In this document: positions 1 to 11,099 of the stretch, in pieces
Layout: each line of letters opens with the position of its first letter
Numbering within the stretch: the first letter of the stretch is position 1
Assembly (NCBI GenBank): GCA_021397835.1
Contig: JAJFZO010000863.1
Span: 992,001 to 1,056,000, forward strand
Source of the DNA: Moringa oleifera
Taxonomy: Eukaryota; Streptophyta; Magnoliopsida; Brassicales; Moringaceae
Length of the DNA stretch: 64,000 nt
Reading direction: 5' to 3'
Notes under the pieces: generated by a model
Told to the model about the DNA's origin: nothing
The model's database searches: none
The model's input: the letters and a program-made list of their open reading frames with translations, nothing else
Translations under genes and position numbers: made by a program

Positions 1-419
1 CATTTTATATTCCTCACCCACAGGGTGTTTAACAGGTTTTCTCATTTCCTACTAATAATGCTAAACTGGGCAGTTCTCCTCTGGAACCTTGATCTTGCTT
101 GTTAAATCTAAAATGTTTTGGAGGATAGGTTGCTCAATAAATTCGAATCTCTTTGTTTTCTTCTCCTCTTTTCTTTCATTTAGGTGATGGCAGGTTCCAC
201 AAATTTCATGCCACAGTTAAATATGAATTTTCAAATACAACTACCAAGTTAGGTATATAGCTACAGAACAATATATAGCTTATGAAGAATAATGTTCACT
301 TTGTAAAAGTCTATGTTTCATACGCAAAGGTTGCTTATCTTGGTGATTTGTTAATCATTACTTGTGCTAATCACAAAGGAAAGAAACATTGTCATAATTA
401 TGTGCCTTTTCCTGTCCAG
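1..419 (+). other. Intron of the upstream nucleotidyltransferase-like gene
   Basis: No open coding stretch continues into this segment. It ends in a pyrimidine-rich acceptor (CCTGTCCAG at 411-419) directly before the first coding exon in the window. It is most simply the intron preceding that exon; the 5' part of the gene lies outside the window. Confidence 0.6.
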
Positions 420-2335
420 GTAACTTTTATCGCATAAGGAGTGCTTTCACATATGGGGCTCGAAAACTTGGGCGTATCCTTTCGCAGGCAGAAGAAAACA
501 TAGCTGATGAACTACGTAAGTTTTTTTCAAACACATTGGATAGGCATGGAAGTGGAGAGAGACCTGATGTTCAAGATCCTGTCCCTTTGTCAAGATACAA
601 CAGCTTTAGTGCTGTATCAGTAGTTTCAGGTACAGATTTATATTCGGAGGACCAGACAGTTTATGAATCGGAACCTGCCCATGCAAGTGGCTTGACTGGA
701 AATTGTAGGTCAGATTATGAAGGATCACTGGGTGTCGGAGTTGATAGCTATAAGGTATCAGGAAAAGATAAAAGTCTGAGTGGACCGCAAGGTTATGTAA
801 ATGGAACTGCTGTTTCAGAAAACCGTTTTGCTGGGGATGCAAAAGACCTAGCTACTTCCAGAATCCAAGGTCTTACCATTTCAAATGATACACCTAAATC
901 TTTCACCCCAAGTTGTGAGGACAGTGTTTCTCCTTTGGGTAAAGCACGACATGCACCTCATCTCTATTTCTCTTGTCCAGTCATGGGAAATGGAGAAATT
1001 AGAAACGGACATGCAGAACAGAGACAGCCAGAATCTTGTGGCTTTACTGATATGATTGTGTCTTCTACTATCCTGCCATGCTTTGGTGAGGAGGTCGGCT
1101 TTACTGCTTGCAGTGATGGAAAGGAGAGCATGTCAAGTGCTAGTCACAGTTTCATATCTCCTGGGGGATCAAAGCACCATGCTTTACTAGCAAATTCAGC
1201 AGCTTGCTCCTCGGAAGATTTTTATCTTGGTTGTTCTGGTTACCAGGCTTCAGGCCCTGCTGAAAGTCCTAGAGTGCTGAATTTGTTGTCAGACCTCACT
1301 GGGGATTATGACAGTCATATAAGTAGTTTGCAATATGGTCGGGGATGGTTTGAGTATGCCCTGAATGCACCACTTTCTCCTTTGTCTTCACCTATGTTTT
1401 CCCAGTTCCAGAGCAAGAAATCATGGGATGTAATACGGCATTCAGTGCCCTTCAGGCAAAATGTAGTTTCCTCAATGAATGCTAATGCTGTTCCAAGACC
1501 GGTATTTTTCCCCTTGAACCCACCATTACTATCTGGTGCAGGCTTTGGTGTTGAAGAGATGCCAAAGCCACGTGGAACAGGGACATACTTTCCCAACACG
1601 GTATACTGAATCTGAGTCCTTGCATATCTTGGGCTTTTGAATTTTATGTTAAATATATGAAATTCGCTATGTGGGTCAGCTTGGTTGATTTTGGTGTCAT
1701 TTTGGGGCTTTTTGTTTCCCTGAATTGTTCAGGTGATGACCTCATAATCTCAAAATGGTTTATGCTTTAAATGTTTTGCAGAATCATTACAGGGACAGGC
1801 CCTTGAATTCAAGGGGAAGGAATCAAGCACCTGTAAGATCTCCGCGTAACAATGGCCGTATTATGGCACCTACAGAGACAAATACATCTGATAGAAACAG
1901 CCGTGAGCTGGCACAAGCACAGTTTCATGCTTATCAAGGTGGTGGAAAGCCTGGGTCTTCAGATCTTCCCCTCTCGGGTTCTCCCGATAAAAGAGGTTTC
2001 CCTATTATTAATGGCTCAATACATCTATCAGATGGGCTTGTAGAATTTGGCTCAATTGGGCATCTCCAACTGGACTCACCCCCGGAAAAAAGCAGGCATG
2101 CAAATCCAGGTTCTCCACTTGCTCAAAGTTCCAGTGTTGGTCTTCCTGCCCCAGGGATGCAAAAGCCAAAACCTGCACTTGCCATGGACCAAGAAAGGTA
2201 CAGAATTTCATTTGTCCTGCAAAGTTTCATTTAGTTGTGGTTCTGTTCTAGCTTATTTTCTTTTGAACTTGTAGGATTGCTGCACAATCATACCACTTGA
2301 AAGATGAAGATGATTTCCCACCTTTATCTATCTGA
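420..2335 (+). CDS. PAP/OAS1 substrate-binding-domain nucleotidyltransferase-like protein (3' part)
   Basis: Only the last three exons are in the window: 420-1600, 1782-2197 and 2275-2335, joined at GT-AG sites with matching phases (exon 1 enters in phase 2, then 0, then 2). The first exon opens with a conserved stretch (NFYRIRSAFTYGARKLGRIL) that I recall from the plant PAP/OAS1 substrate-binding superfamily, such as Arabidopsis At3g51620. It is followed by about 500 residues of Ser/Gly/Pro-rich, probably disordered tail. The tail ends in a short acidic motif (DEDDFPPLSI) before TGA at 2333-2335. The catalytic nucleotidyltransferase domain would lie upstream and is not visible, so activity cannot be judged. 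About 551 residues are visible. The gene converges on the minus-strand SWIB gene with about 1 kb between the stop codons. The family assignment rests on memory of the conserved N-terminal stretch. Confidence 0.75.
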
Positions 2336-3275
2336 CTGCGGTGGGAAGCGATGGTGTACTTATATGGTTAAAGGCGAGAGAGTAGAAACAGATAATGCTA
2401 ACTTGCATGCCTGAGTCTGAGCTTCTGTTTATATGGTTCGTCCACTGTTATTCTGGAGCTGTAAATGAAGTTCACTACTTTGTGTTTGGTTAAAAGGCTT
2501 TTTGTACATTCTGCTAATTGTTTTTTCTTCCCTCAGTTTGGGTAGCTGTTTGTTTCGCAGAGTTGTTCATGTATAGGATGTTTGCAATGTGGCTGTTCTC
2601 CGGGTCGTCTATCCACTCTCAGTCCTTTTAAGTGAAAAATATGGCAGCACACTGTTTTTGCTGATTTTTGATGTAACCTAGGATGGAAATAATATGTTTT
2701 GCAGCTGTAGGGTTGGATATTTGGGAGCTGGAAATGGAGTGCTACAAATTCATTTGAAAATTTTGATCTGTTTTTGGTGTTTCAGATGCTGGATCTTGTT
2801 CTTTGTGTGTAGGGTTGCTAAGACATCCCATCTACATGGTGGACAGTAATACCTGTGTTTTAGTGCAAATTCTGTTTTAAAGCATATAAAAAGAAGAAAT
2901 TGGGACACTTCTGCATGGTGGAGGCCTCATGACAAATGTTTACTCAAATTTAGGCCAGTTTATGTTACTCTTCTGTAATATCATTTAGTTCCCTTCAATC
3001 TGCAAAAACTCTAGGGCAATGAATAACAATGATAAGCAATGGCTTTATCATCATCCATGATGCATGTTTCTTACTAAACAAGAATGCCAATTTCATTGCT
3101 GCAAATAGTCATGCCAACTCTAGTGATGAGAATACTGGTTGAACCAAGTCAATATCAGCAAATAAGAAGACAACTTCTCACTATTTCCTAATGCACAGTC
3201 CATTAAGAGATAACTGAAATTTATAAGTACCATTCACAGAGCCACTAACTGATTAGAAAATGTATTCTTCAACAA
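2336..3275. other. 3' UTR and convergent intergenic spacer
   Basis: No coding exon is recognisable here. The T-rich stretch just after 2336 is the likely 3' UTR of the nucleotidyltransferase-like gene. The rest separates it from the degenerate GYF exon of the minus-strand gene. No clear repeat or structural RNA was seen. Confidence 0.5.
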
Positions 3276-3597
3276 TCAAGAGGGAAACTTCTGGTGAAGA
3301 ATGTCACTCAATAACACAGCTCTGTCTTGGCCCTCACCAAACTTCCAAACCTTGAAAGCTGGAGCAAAGTTGTCATCATCCACCCAACTTTTTAGCAATG
3401 CAAGTAAGAATGGACCCTGTACATCTCCCTGGGGTCTGCACAACACCACATCAAACTCCATATATCATCATCCTTACAGTGACTAGTATCTTCATTTTCT
3501 TAATCAACACTTGAATCAATCACCAGTCTTATCTGCCATATCCACAGAACCTTTATTCTTCTTTACAGTCACAGGCACCATATCATCATTATTTTCA
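3276..3597 (-). pseudogene. Broken GYF-domain 3' end of the SWIB/Plus-3 gene
   Basis: The minus-strand frame 3276-3461 carries a GYF-domain core (PQGDVQGPF, then LLALLKSW and FKVWKFGEGQDRAVLLSDIL) ending in TGA. The upstream acidic linker (ending DMADKTGD, then VIDSSVD, ENEDTSHCKDDDIW) is recognisable but sits in different frames, with an in-frame TAA at 3500-3502 and a shift next to the GYF start. At5g08430, as I recall it, has this same order: acidic EVIELSDDD-type linker, then a GYF domain at the C terminus. The pieces are therefore the ancestral C-terminus of the gene upstream, no longer readable as one frame. An unrecognised splice pattern or assembly errors are the alternatives. Confidence 0.6.
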
Positions 3598-6500
3598 CTA
3601 ATGATCTCTGCAGGTTGCTTTGGCTCTTTGTGCAGATTGCTTTGGCTCTTTGTGCAGACGAACATTGCCTTGATCCTCTGCACCAATTATGAATTCAGGT
3701 CAATTCAGATACCAAACATGAGACAAAAAGGTTTCACCATTTTAGAGGCTAAATAAAAACTTGCATAACCTAAAGTGGACCACGACAAAGTACTACTGGT
3801 ACTTGTGCAAAGAAAGAGGCCGGGAGGGAACAAAACAGGAAGAGATTTTCTGCAACATATTCTGCATATGGAGTAAATATATACAATGCACTCAAAAGGG
3901 TGGCAGGAGGTACCCAGATGGAGGGATGGTCTGTGATGCTGGGTTTCCCAAAAGGTAGAATTTTATATTTTTCTTCATCAATGCCTATAAGTCAACCATG
4001 ATGGACCAGAATGTGCAAGACACTGCAAGTATCATGATCAATTTGTTTTGTATTTGGATCATGAAATGAATAAGCCAACAGAATATTGATGCAAATTCAT
4101 CTTCTTCTTTTTTTAATCAGAAACAAAGTAAGCATTATATTAACTATAAGGCACCAGGGGGGTGCCACCCATGTACAAAAAGTAAGTTAAATCCTATCTA
4201 ACAGGGAGGACAAAAAAGACGCGAATTCATCTTAGAATTCAATTTATTTTCTTTTCCTTTCCATTCACCAATCTGTCACCCAAAAGGAAATCAAAAACCA
4301 AGAAAAAGATGACTAATTTACATATTTGGTTATTGTTTGGCATCTTAGAGGGATCCTGAGTCCGTCAGATAAATCAAAATATATTCAGGCAATCACTTAA
4401 TTTATCTATTGAAAGAAAACTTCTACATTGGTTGCTCAATTTATCTATTGAAAGAAAACTTCTACATTGGTTGCTCGACACTCAGAATACAAGTAGTTGA
4501 TTGGCTACGATCAAAGGAGTAAAAATTGTCAAAATCGGAAAAGGAAACCCAAAAGACAACTACACAACCGTCTGCTGTTTTTCCAAGTAGATAATCTCAA
4601 ATCCTAGAAATGAAATAAAAGTAGGGTAAGGCAAAATTTGTAATTCCATGGGCTTAGGAAATATGAACCAATTCTATTGAATTTCATTTCAATTAACCTA
4701 CAAATAGATCAGAACAGTTTTCAACTAATGAATACTGGATTAAGTTTCACTGATCTTATTTCACATAAACAATTCGGGAGACCAAGCTAAACCATGTCAA
4801 ACTAAGTTTCCTCCTATCTACTTGTGGATGAGTTTGTTGTGCAGGTTAGAACATGTAAAATGTTGAGCGTACAGTACAAAACATGAAAACACAAAGAAGG
4901 GTAATATGTAACACTGAAAATGGGAAGAGATGGAATATAACATACCTGCAGAATCTTTGCCGAAAGACATTCTAGGTGACAAAGTTCCATTTCCTGTGGT
5001 ATAGCAAATAGTTAGTTCTGAAGCTTGAGGGATTATTGATATTGGTGAACCATCGCTTCCTTGCTCCACATTCTTCAGAAGGTCCTGAGGAGCAGCTTCA
5101 AGCTCCACTTCATCAGCAATAACTTCTGGAATCTCATGCAACAGTCGTGACTGTTCTTCTGGAGTCTGAAGCAGCTGCCTTCTCTCCAGGTACTCAGACA
5201 GGGTGAGCTCAAGCAAGTTAAGAATCCACTGCTATTCAATCACCATATTCAATACTCACTATCTATAAGAGGTAATAGTTTCCCACTAGGTTCTTCATCC
5301 CACAACAACAGATCAGTCATCAGTTCAAGTGTTGAACAGAATGAACCAACACAGGCTTCATAAAGTGCATCATTTGGCATTAACTATGAAAAATGGGGTC
5401 TGAAGTAGTATCATTTTTTTCTTCTGAAATAAACAATGTCAGAAGTCAAAACACCTACAAGAGAGTGGTGCTTAAAGACCACTTTTGCCCAAACAGAAAA
5501 TTCCTGAAGTTTCTTCTTGGCACCAATCACATTCACGAACTAGGTGTTTGATCTTAGCAGCAAAGCATAACAATGGGATCAAAATCAAAGTCCCAACAGT
5601 GGTGTCAATGTAGGTGAGGTTCTGAAAGCCACAAGCACTACAACATGGGACAACAAAGGAAAATTAAACAAGTTATAGGAGTTCATCCATTATCATTGTG
5701 GTAACTGGACCACACTTAAAGACAAAAACTCCCAAACCAGATGACTAGTCTCAGCATGAATATTGCACCTCACCAGGTTGATAAAACAGAAAGACAAATA
5801 CATATATAACTAATAAAGGATATTCTTTGCGCCATCCCTTCTCATTGGCACGATCAATGAGCCTTTGTAACGAAGTAAGTTGTTCAGCAAGCCACTGAAA
5901 ATGACCATATGAAAAGAGGAAGCTATGGTAATTGAAGAACTCACCCACAATCAGATCAAAAATAACATGGCACCAAACCAAGCATGATACAGTGACACCA
6001 ACATACTTAGGCTAAAAGTTTACAGATTTACACGTAATCTAATATGTCTGTTCAACAGTACCAAGTCATGCAGAAGTACTTGCTATGCATTATTTGAATG
6101 TCTTGATATTTTCACAGTTCTCTCTGATTAAACAGTAGATATATAAGAGAAGCATCATGAAACCATAAGTATAATGAATGTTTCTTGCACGCACATCAAC
6201 GCAAACATAATACAAAATCAACGAAGGAAAGGATAATTTGCGCCAACAGATATACACATCAACCTGCAGCACTTACAATGGATCAAAGATGCCAGATATT
6301 TCCTACTGTATATCTTTGTGAACAAGATATTGCTTCTTTAAATGAAATACATACATGCTTTGTTACATCCTCGTGCAAGGATTGAGCCTTTTCTGTGAGT
6401 TCCACCTGCCAAAAGTTTTATAACCACACTAATTGAAAAAAGAGAAGAGACAAAAAGAAACAACTGAAACATCACATACAGTTAAAATAAGGGGAGCAGA

Positions 6501-9500
6501 AGTGCCAATGGCTGGGGAGTAGAGACAGCCATATAGAAAGATTATCACAGCAATCAGTCAAGAGCAACACTGTGACAGTGGGTTGGTTGGCTTTGCCATA
6601 ACAAACAGTTACAAAATCACTTAATAATACTGACATTGCTTATGAAGGGTGAGTGCACAGCTTGTGATGGCTTCATGCTGCATGCAGACCAGGAGATCCC
6701 AAGTTAAAGGTGTCTTATCAGTGCCTCATTGGAACTTCCAAAAGCCAATCAAGGTCTTTGGACACACTTCAATCACATTTGTGCTTTAAGTAGTTCAGTG
6801 GATTAGGTTTATCCCAAGATGACAACCTAAACAGTTGATTAGACTTTGCAGTGTTCATGATACAGACCATTTTGAGTCATCCACAAAAAAGGTAACGAAA
6901 AATCTTGCAAACCAGAACTCAAAACAGCTCACAGTTTAATTGGTTGGTCTTTCTGATTTGTCTGGATTTTAAAACATTAATGACCAATTGATGAACTGGC
7001 AATGGAGTTAGTTTACAACTGAGGAAGCAAATTCTACCATGACAATCAAGTAAAAATGTTCTCAAAGCCCAGTAGTCATTGAACCAGAGAAGGGAGAGTT
7101 TCAAGGGTTAGAAGTCCATTCAGAGTTAAAATGGTGGTCAACCCATGATGATGTCATAATTAATTATATAATGAAAGAATAATTATTAAATGGAAATAAA
7201 TAAAAAAATAGCTACTAACACAAATTTATAGAACTATTGAATAAAAAAAACATGAAACACGAATTAATATTATTTTAATCTTATTCTTCGATTCAGAAAA
7301 AATGAAGAAATAACGGATAAAATAATATATCAACTTAAAATTCAGATTTTCTTAATGCTTAATGTTAAGAAACATATATATTCTCCAGCATTACCAACAA
7401 TTACCAAAATACATAATATCATAATCCACATTAACTAAGACAAGTATAATAAATTTGAAAGTGATGTAAATTAAATTTCTAGAAGATATCAAGAAATTAG
7501 AAAAGCTCTTTGTCAATTTTTTGTCTTTGTATTTTTTTACCAAAATTTTATTCCAAAACCGCTGCCATTTTAATTTTTATTTAAAAAAAATCCTCCCCCA
7601 CTTTTCATCGAAACACTGTTTTGGCCAAAAAGGTTTTTTTCTTTAAAACAGATCAAAAAACGGTAAATCATTTTCCCCAATTTACCCAGAAATTTGACCA
7701 TTTCGTTTTACATCTGGTTAAAAAGCATAAATCGGACCAAATGCTTGACCATTTCCAGTTTTCCTGGTTAAACCATTTGGACTGCTCTAGCTTTAAAACA
7801 TTGATCTGGCATCATCTTTGAAGTTTCCAGAAAGTCAACAATTTTGGTTCCTAACGATCATTCTAATCTGAAGAACCCAAAAGAGGAAAGTTGCTTCTTC
7901 CCGAAATACCAGCTTTCATAACAGAGCAATCACTACTAACACAATATAACCAGCAAATGCCCAGAGATTCTAACAACAAGCATGTTACATCAATAAAGAC
8001 ACTAGTGTTTACACAAAACACCTACATAACTAGACCTGACCTGGGATAGACTTAGCAGATGGGCATATTACAAGATTACCCCATATTCACTTTTCTGTTC
8101 ACCAATAAATTTGAGTTTACTGCACTGTCATACGCTAAGCTTAGCGTTTGTTAGACCTTTTTTTTTCTTACATATTGAGAAGCCGTCCAAAACACAACCA
8201 CTTCGGGTACCCACCCCTGCATTACAATCTTAAGGAACAACTTTGACCCATAAGACAACCTCCAAGAACAGCATGGGTTATTGTTTTGTCAAAATGAAGT
8301 CCTAATGGCTCGAAGCTGGGACCTTCATCCTCCCCGATCCACCCCCTGCCAATGACGCAGCCCTGTGGGCGTAGCATTTGTAAGACATTAACCTGATGTT
8401 TTAATGCATTAAACAAATTACCTTACAGAGTGTTTCCATTTCTTTAATAAATGTCAAGGAAACCTAAAATTACCTCAACTAGGTATGGTGTTTCTAACAT
8501 CTTTTAAATACTAGAATGTCCCTAGAGTTCCAATTGAACTCAACTAAGCCATATAGTAGAACTAGATGGGGTCAGTGACTACACTGTTCCTCCACCATGT
8601 GTAGGGCCAGACCCTTTGGTATTTGCTTTTCTGCTAACTATTAACCCATGTCTTTTGCATTTGATCCTGTCCTCCTCATCATTCCTTCTATTCAAAACCT
8701 TTAACAACCAAACAAAAAGCAAGGTACGTCCTTTATATGCAAAGGGCTTAGCTTATAATAATGTTTCTTTCCTACCAGTAGACTATTTCATGACACATAA
8801 AAATATAATGCGTGACAATAAATGAAGCTTTTGTCCTTTTTGTTTTTTAGCTCTAGTAATGACATGAAGTATGCCCACAGCCCAGACATCCGACATGTGG
8901 ACCCTGGTTGCTAAGCATTTGGACTAGAAGGCTGGTCAAGAATAAAATCTTCTGTCAAAAGAATTAATGCGTCTATGACAGAAGCTAAAACTATTAAATA
9001 AACAAAGAAAGAATAACTACACATTTAACTTTAAAAGATAACTTACAACAGTTGGTCTCTTGAGCAAGCCATCCTTTACTCTTTGATGCAAGTCCTCACA
9101 TTCTTCCTGCAAACTAAACAATCGAGATAAACAACCAAAAAAATGCGAATAAGAGTATGCATGCACCTAAAGACAGCTGAATGTAAATAGAAACCACTGG
9201 CACTGCAAGACCTCTAATCACTAGCCATAGAAAGGACTGTCTTCAGGATTTATATGCATTTTTCTTATGACATAGAACAGAAGATCCTATAAGGGCCTCT
9301 TATCAATATTGGAATGTCAAGTTGAAAGAATCAGTCAAGCTGAAAACAAGATAGAGTAAGACCAGAGTTACAGTTGACTTTGACCGAGAGCATGAAACTA
9401 AGATCAGATAAGGTTAAAGATGACCCAGAAAAAGTTTATATGAGATAACTAGTGAATTACCTGAGACAAATTATCATCAGAAAGCATGCAAATATGAATT

Positions 9501-11099
9501 TCTTTTGCAAAGTTTGAAACTTGAAGAAGAATGTCATCAGTTCTAGAGGCCTCTTTCAGACCTGGAGAACAGAAAATACCATCACCATAAGCCAGCTATC
9601 AAAAATAGATAGAAACATATTGCTTAACATAAATTAATTGTGCAAAGAACTTTCTAAAGGCTGGTTTAAGAATCACAAAATTTTATAAAAACATATTTAT
9701 ATCACAATGTCATCGGAAACCAAAAAATTTGTAATTCATGCACAACAGAAGAGAGTGATAATTGTGACTGTAGTAACAAATTAATTGAACTTATGAGTAT
9801 CAAATTCACTTTATATATAAAAATAAAAGCCCTATACCTATTCCCCTTCTTTGACATTAACAACAATATCTTCTCTCATAATCATGATTTAAATCTTTGC
9901 TTCATGGCAGTTGAACAACTTTATATCCCTTATTAAATGTCTGCTTGACTTAATAATTACTGCTCATACTTGAGAAGTATATTATACATGACATCTTTAA
10001 TGGTTTCTTTGGCCAATAAGCTCACAAGCTCCTCTTCTTTTATCCCACATCCTTTGTATCAGCATGTTGGCTAGACACTTCTTTTTTCTAGTTAAATTAA
10101 AGGCAAACAATAACTGAAGCATCCAACAAACATCCACAGATCTTAACCTTATTATTTGGCATTTCATACCAAGACAGCAGTTTGGTGCTGAAAAGGTTCA
10201 TGATTATTAAAATTACAGCCTAATTGAAGACTTGTCACCTAATTATTTGATCTAAAAGTTCACAACATACTCTTCACCAAGTAAATAAACCTATTACATA
10301 ATACATAGCTAGTAATGCACCACCGTAATTAGAGTTTCTAAAAGATACCGGTTAAAACTTAATCAAGAAAATACTCATTTGATATGTGCATGCACATCTC
10401 ACACAGACACACACACTCGTGGAATGCATGCACATAACAGCAAGTGATCTTACCTGTGACTTGAACGAGCAGGTGAGAGTTCGTTTGAAGGTAATCACTA
10501 GGATCTGACTTAATTTTCACAAAACTTCCCACTATTTTAGCTTCAAAAGTATCAGGATCTCTTAAAAGACCCTGAACTAAACTCCTCTTCAAATAGACAA
10601 GCTTAATATTATCCGGAACTATGGCTGCATAACAACTTTTAGTAGTTTCTACAACTTTTTTCTTCTGATTATGCTTGATGGTTGAACTAACTCTTTCCTG
10701 TTGCTCATCTTCTGAACTGTACCAAAAATCATCATCTGAACCCTCAATATTTTCGGCATAATGAACCTCTAGCATCTCATAAATTTTAATTCGACGGATT
10801 GTTTTCTTCCCAAAAAGGGAATGTAGCCTATCATCACAGACAATTCTTTTCTTGTTCACTGCATGATGAAGGTTGTTCTGCTGAACATACTTATTTATAA
10901 TGTCGACAACCTCATGTTGGCATATGGGCCTGCAGGTATCTTTGCCAATGGATTTGAGGAATTCAATCAGCTGTCTCGAACCCCAACCAACAAACTCCAA
11001 TCCCCTTGTTCTGGCCTTTCTCTTCAAACTTACCAGAGGGTTCCACTGCTTGTCGCCTCCCTCCGGCCAAAACCATGCTGCTTCCGCTCTATCGTCCAT
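3598..11099 (-). CDS. SWIB/MDM2 and Plus-3 domain protein, At5g08430-like, truncated C-terminus
   Basis: Seven exons: 10454-11099, 9461-9561, 9047-9106, 6355-6405, 5824-5894, 4946-5202, 3598-3677. The phases agree at every junction and the literal product is 421 residues. An in-frame TAG lies six codons before the ATG, supporting this start. The SWIB domain is at about residues 35-114 (FVGWGSRQLIEFLKSIGKDT to IKIYEMLEVHY), an acidic stretch at 119-133, and the Plus-3 domain at about 156-285 (VGSFVKIKSDPSDYLQ, LLVQVTG). A conserved helical region follows (RLIDRANEKGW, LSEYLERRQLLQTPEEQ). SWIB and Plus-3 proteins act in chromatin and Pol II elongation complexes in the nucleus; the specific role here is inferred from family only. 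Exons 5 and 6 are joined by an apparent AT-AC intron. The last exon is frame-shifted by a 22-bp duplication, so the reading stops at 3598-3600 before the GYF domain. Confidence 0.8.
3613..3656 (-). repeat. 22-bp tandem duplication inside the last coding exon
   Basis: Two adjacent 22-bp units (3613-3634 and 3635-3656) differ only at the first two plus-strand bases (GG versus GA). Since 22 is not a multiple of three, the second unit shifts the frame. With one unit the exon would read HKEPKQPAEIISENNDDM and continue open; with two it reaches TAG at 3598-3600. Confidence 0.85.
4105..4215 (-). repeat. Possible retroposon fragment in an intron
   Basis: A T-run followed by AATCAGAAACAAAGTAAGC and a short passage built around GGCACCAGGGGGGTGCC looks like the 3' end of an eroded LINE or SINE inserted antisense. 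This is recognised only from general appearance; no coding remains are visible. Confidence 0.25.
4399..4476. repeat. 39-bp tandem duplication (intronic)
   Basis: Two perfect adjacent 39-bp copies (4399-4437 and 4438-4476; core ATTGAAAGAAAACTTCTAC) lie in the intron between the last two exons of the SWIB gene. The identity of the copies suggests a recent local duplication. Confidence 0.9.
5203..5823 (-). other. Putative U12-type AT-AC intron
   Basis: On the minus strand the intron begins ATATCCTTT (5823-5815), the consensus 5' splice site of the minor spliceosome. A TTCTTAAC branch-site match lies at 5224-5217. The dinucleotide AC at 5204-5203 follows 14 nt after that motif, within the short branch-to-acceptor range expected for U12 introns. 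Splicing here joins GA to C (Asp) and restores the family sequence KGWRKD-LSEYLERRQLL in frame. No GT donor at this exon end gives the conserved join. Confidence 0.75.
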
